Source: Turicibacter sp. UBA7094 (GTDB lineage Bacteria > Bacillota_I > Bacilli_A > MOL361 > Turicibacteraceae). Taken from it: a stretch of 6,583 nucleotides of DNA. Positions 4,740 through 6,583 of the stretch are shown here, piece after piece. How positions within the stretch are numbered: the stretch's first letter is position 1; each line of letters starts with the position of its first letter. Under the pieces are notes generated by a model. That model had not been told where the DNA came from. It made no database searches and was given only the letters and a program-made list of their open reading frames with translations. The DNA is taken from NCBI GenBank assembly GCA_002493395.1, contig DKYS01000078.1, forward strand, positions 1-6,583, written 5' to 3'. Position numbers and translations under genes: made by a program.

Positions 4740-4793
4740 TCAATAAATGAATCATTCGAATCCGTCAGATGCGTAAAGTGATACACATAAAAA

Positions 4794-4802
4794 CGTCTGA
4801 TA
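4794..4802 (+). promoter_or_regulatory. Degenerate sigma-K-like -10 of microprotein gene 5
   Basis: CGTCTGATA followed by TATTGAA repeats the block seen before genes 2-4. The AC expected 16-17 bp upstream is absent: AA is found at both spacings. The promoter may be weaker, or gene 5 may be read mainly from gene 4. Confidence 0.45.
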
Positions 4803-4832
4803 TATTGAACTTCAATCAAGGAGGTATGTAAA

Positions 4833-4928
4833 ATGTGTTGTGGTGAAAATAATTTTGGTGGTGGATGTGCATTTTTCTTAGTATTATTTATTTTACTTGT
4901 TATTATCGGTTGCTGCTGCTGTCGTTAA
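4833..4928 (+). CDS. YjcZ-type microprotein 5, 31 residues
   Basis: A minimal 31-residue member: MCCGENNFGGGC, then the hydrophobic core AFFLVLFILLVIIG (residues 13-26), then four consecutive cysteines and a final Arg. Seven of 31 residues are cysteine. AAGGAGG at 8-nt spacing supports the ATG at 4833. Its core aligns with gene 1 (LVLFILLVI) and its size is closest to the short YjcZ-family proteins of Bacillus. A paralogous core, ribosome binding site, conserved -10 block and downstream terminator make it convincing despite its length. The N-terminal and C-terminal Cys clusters flank the membrane segment and could be acylated, cross-linked or metal-binding; the sequence cannot decide. Confidence 0.8.
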   Translation: MCCGENNFGGGCAFFLVLFILLVIIGCCCCR

Positions 4929-4968
4929 TAAGATAATATGAATAAGAACTAAAAATATGTCTCATCAT

Positions 4969-5004
4969 AGAAAAGGGGTGCTTAATCGCACCTCTTTTCT
5001 TTTG
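4969..5004 (+). terminator. Rho-independent terminator ending the microprotein array
   Basis: AGAAAAGGGGTGC and GCACCTCTTTTCT pair at 13 positions (one G-U) around TTAATC, followed by TTTT. It begins 40 nt after the gene 5 stop and insulates def from the array. Confidence 0.88.
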
Positions 5005-5028
5005 GATAAATTTCCTTTTATGACTTAT

Positions 5029-5057
5029 TAGCCAAAAAGCCGTTTGTTTGTTATAAT
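5029..5057 (+). promoter_or_regulatory. Extended -10 promoter of def
   Basis: TAGCCA (5029-5034, 4/6 to TTGACA), a 17-bp spacer and TATAAT (5052-5057) preceded by TGT form an extended -10 sigma-A promoter. It lies 29 bp before the def ATG. The layout closely resembles the ylbF promoter. Confidence 0.75.
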
Positions 5058-5086
5058 AGAAACGACATTAGAAGGGAGAGTTCTTA

Positions 5087-5641
5087 ATGATTACAATGCA
5101 AGACATTATTCGCGAGGGACATCCAACATTAGCAAAAGTCGCAACTGAAGTCTCAGTTCCGCTTAGCAAAGACGACGTTAAATTAATGAATAACATGTTA
5201 CAGTTTATTATTAATAGTCAGTCACCCGAAATCGCAGAAAAATACCAGCTCCGTGAGAGTGTGGGCCTAGCTGCCCCTCAGTTAAACTTAGATAAACGTA
5301 TTATCGCTGTACACACAGAGGATGAAAAAGGAAAACTTTACTCCATTGCTTTAGCCAACCCTAAAATTGTAAGTTATTCTGAAGAAATGACTTACCTTCC
5401 AACAGGAGAAGGCTGTCTATCCGTTGACCGTGAAGTTGAAGGATTTGTTCCAAGACATCGTCGAATCACGATTCAAGGTTATAACGTCAAAGGACAACTC
5501 GTAAAATTCCGTGTCCGCGACTACGTTGCAGTAGTTTTCCAACACGAAATCGACCACTTAAATGGTCACCTATTTACTGATCGTATTAACAAGGAACAGC
5601 CATTCGCTCCAATCCCAAATGCCCAACCTTTAGAACTATAA
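5087..5641 (+). CDS. def: Peptide deformylase
   Basis: Removes the formyl group from the N-terminal methionine of new proteins; a cytoplasmic Fe2+ metalloenzyme. All three active-site motifs are intact: VGLAAPQ (residues 59-65), GEGCLSV with metal ligand Cys110, and QHEIDH with ligands His153 and His157 and catalytic Glu154. At 184 residues, with an insertion before motif 1 (NSQSPEIAEKYQLRES), it matches the longer Gram-positive (type 2) enzymes rather than the shorter proteobacterial ones. The ATG at 5087 has GGGAG 8 nt upstream; a second Met at residue 4 has no suitably spaced site of its own. It is monocistronic, with its own promoter and a terminator touching the stop codon, and it converges with the TPR gene. 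Confidence 0.97.
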   Translation: MITMQDIIREGHPTLAKVATEVSVPLSKDDVKLMNNMLQFIINSQSPEIAEKYQLRESVGLAAPQLNLDKRIIAVHTEDEKGKLYSIALANPKIVSYSEEMTYLPTGEGCLSVDREVEGFVPRHRRITIQGYNVKGQLVKFRVRDYVAVVFQHEIDHLNGHLFTDRINKEQPFAPIPNAQPLEL

Positions 5642-5670
5642 AAGGCCAAGAAAAATCTTGGCCTTTTTTT
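5641..5670. terminator. Bidirectional terminator between def and the TPR gene
   Basis: AAAGGCCAAGA and TCTTGGCCTTT form an 11-bp perfect stem around AAAA. Seven T follow on the plus strand, and on the minus strand the stem ends in TTTT. It starts at the last base of the def stop and its T tract overlaps the TPR gene's TAA (5671-5669), so both convergent genes share it. Confidence 0.92.
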
Positions 5671-6583
5671 ATTGAATACGTTGGGGAGTCTTTTCATATA
5701 ATCGAAGCAGTTTCTTCTCAGAATTTTTATCTTGCCCATAAGAAACAGCTTTCTCATAAGCCTCTATTGCATGATAATCGTCCCCTAAATAATTTTCGTA
5801 AAGAATCCCTAAATTATAATAAAGTTCCCCTGCATACTTAACGGAAAGTTGTCGTTGACGGATTAATTCGTCAGCTTTTAAATAATAATGTTTAGCCTCT
5901 TTATAATCCGCTAAATGATAAAAATAAAGATGCCCAATATTCACATACGTACTCGGCGTGTGATTATCTACTTCTAGAACCCGTAAATAATAATCAAGTG
6001 CACTTAAATAATTTTTGAATATTTCGACATTTAAATACGCTAATGCATTTAATGCTAAAAGATTATTTGGATTCATACTTAACACGCACTCATAGTAATG
6101 CGTGGCCTCTTCATACTCATTCAACTCAAAATCATAAATATTAGCAATCTCAAGCAGTAACCCTTCTTGTTTAAAGTAAGATAACGCCTCTACGAGTACC
6201 TCAACCCCCCGCCTTGGATCATGTAAATCGTACGCATAAAGAGAACGCAATCCCTGATAGGAGACGAGTGAATACGGATCACATTCAATCGCCTTTTGAT
6301 AATAAACGATTGCGTCTTCGTAAGCCTCAAAATGATGTCTTAAAATATGCGCATAATTATGATTCACCAGGGAATTATTAGCATCTAAAGCGAGTGATTT
6401 TTCATAAGCTTCCTTTGCCTCATCCATTCGGTCGTCTCGAACATAAGCATCTGCTAAATTAGCTAGTGCCGTCGATGGATTTGAAGAGAGATGAACCGAC
6501 TTTTCAAAATAGGCAATCGCATGTTCAAGATCCTGCTTATACTTCAAGTATAAACATCCTAAATTATTTAGATTTCGAGCATT
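5669..6583 (-). CDS. TPR-repeat protein (5' end outside window)
   Basis: Tetratricopeptide repeat scaffold; such proteins bind other proteins, and no specific partner can be named. 304 residues are visible and the frame stays open to the right edge. The in-frame TTG at 6547 is internal to a repeat and is not the start. About eight repeats cover the visible part, for example NNLGCLYLKYKQDLEHAIAY, NLADAYVRDDRMDEAKEAYE, NALAYLNVEIFKNYLSALDY and YNLGILYENYLGDDYHAIEA. Most carry one extra residue in the turn between helices compared with the canonical 34-residue repeat. No signal peptide, membrane segment or catalytic domain is visible; the missing N terminus could hold one. It ends with a short basic tail (KKLLRLYEKTPQRIQ) and shares a terminator with def. 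Confidence 0.88.
   Translation of the reverse strand, partial: NARNLNNLGCLYLKYKQDLEHAIAYFEKSVHLSSNPSTALANLADAYVRDDRMDEAKEAYEKSLALDANNSLVNHNYAHILRHHFEAYEDAIVYYQKAIECDPYSLVSYQGLRSLYAYDLHDPRRGVEVLVEALSYFKQEGLLLEIANIYDFELNEYEEATHYYECVLSMNPNNLLALNALAYLNVEIFKNYLSALDYYLRVLEVDNHTPSTYVNIGHLYFYHLADYKEAKHYYLKADELIRQRQLSVKYAGELYYNLGILYENYLGDDYHAIEAYEKAVSYGQDKNSEKKLLRLYEKTPQRIQ

Noticed and set aside
4553..4750. Plus-strand frame overlapping microprotein 4, rich in Leu, Arg and Trp
   Set aside because: It is the shifted reading of Gly/Cys codons (GGT/TGC) of gene 4 and lacks its own ribosome binding site; the other frame matches four paralogs.
4826..4831. ATG-TAA start-stop just before microprotein 5
   Set aside because: It sits 1 nt from the AAGGAGG core, too close for initiation, and is likely a chance result of the GTATGTAAAATG sequence.
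3556..4928. Gly/Cys-rich microproteins as bacteriocin or RiPP precursors
   Set aside because: There is no leader/core cleavage pattern and no modification enzyme, transporter or immunity gene nearby, and the central LVLFIL core matches the YjcZ-type family.
5566..5757. Minus-strand frame across the def/TPR junction
   Set aside because: It overlaps the def 3' end, the bidirectional terminator and the TPR gene 3' end, and has no family resemblance.

Overview
The window reads as core chromosome of a low-GC, endospore-forming Bacillota. Evidence: TTGACA/TATAAT promoters, strong AGGAGG-type ribosome binding sites with about 8-nt spacing, a Gram-positive-type peptide deformylase, the ylbD-ylbE-ylbF-ylbG set next to ftsW, and a tandem family of YjcZ-type spore-associated microproteins. 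A Turicibacter- or Erysipelotrichia-like host fits, because the respiratory cta genes that lie between ftsW and ylbD in Bacillus are absent. The genus is a guess. No tRNA, rRNA, CRISPR array, insertion sequence or phage gene was seen.

Left part, all minus strand (read right to left): ftsW (septal SEDS glycosyltransferase) with its own promoter and terminator; ylbD-ylbE (putative coat protein plus a small partner), 11 bp apart and closed by a 14-bp hairpin terminator; ylbF-ylbG (YlbF is a Y-complex subunit acting on the sporulation/biofilm phosphorelay and RNase Y), with an extended -10 promoter of its own; and rpsP (ribosomal protein S16), alone, with a fully consensus sigma-A promoter, a repeated GTTAAGGA element and a terminator behind it.

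Centre, plus strand, 3.5-4.95 kb: five tandem paralogous microproteins of 63, 55, 59, 70 and 31 residues. Each has one hydrophobic segment around the core LVLFIL, embedded in Gly/Tyr- or Gly/Cys-rich tails. Two of them are below the usual 60-residue reporting cutoff. All five share a near-identical promoter -10 block, mostly CGTATGATA followed by TATTGA, with AAC or AACC placed 16-17 bp upstream in four of them. This resembles a mother-cell sigma-K promoter. Two terminators divide the array into genes 1-2 and genes 3-5. This cluster is the most interesting part of the window.

Right part: def (peptide deformylase, plus strand) converges on a TPR-repeat protein (minus strand, running off the right edge). 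They share a bidirectional terminator whose T tract overlaps the TPR gene's stop codon. Housekeeping functions (translation, N-terminal processing, septal wall synthesis) thus surround genes linked by family to sporulation (ylbD, ylbF, yjcZ-like). The link between the left genes and the microprotein array is inference from location and family only. No stretch longer than about 180 bp lacks a gene.
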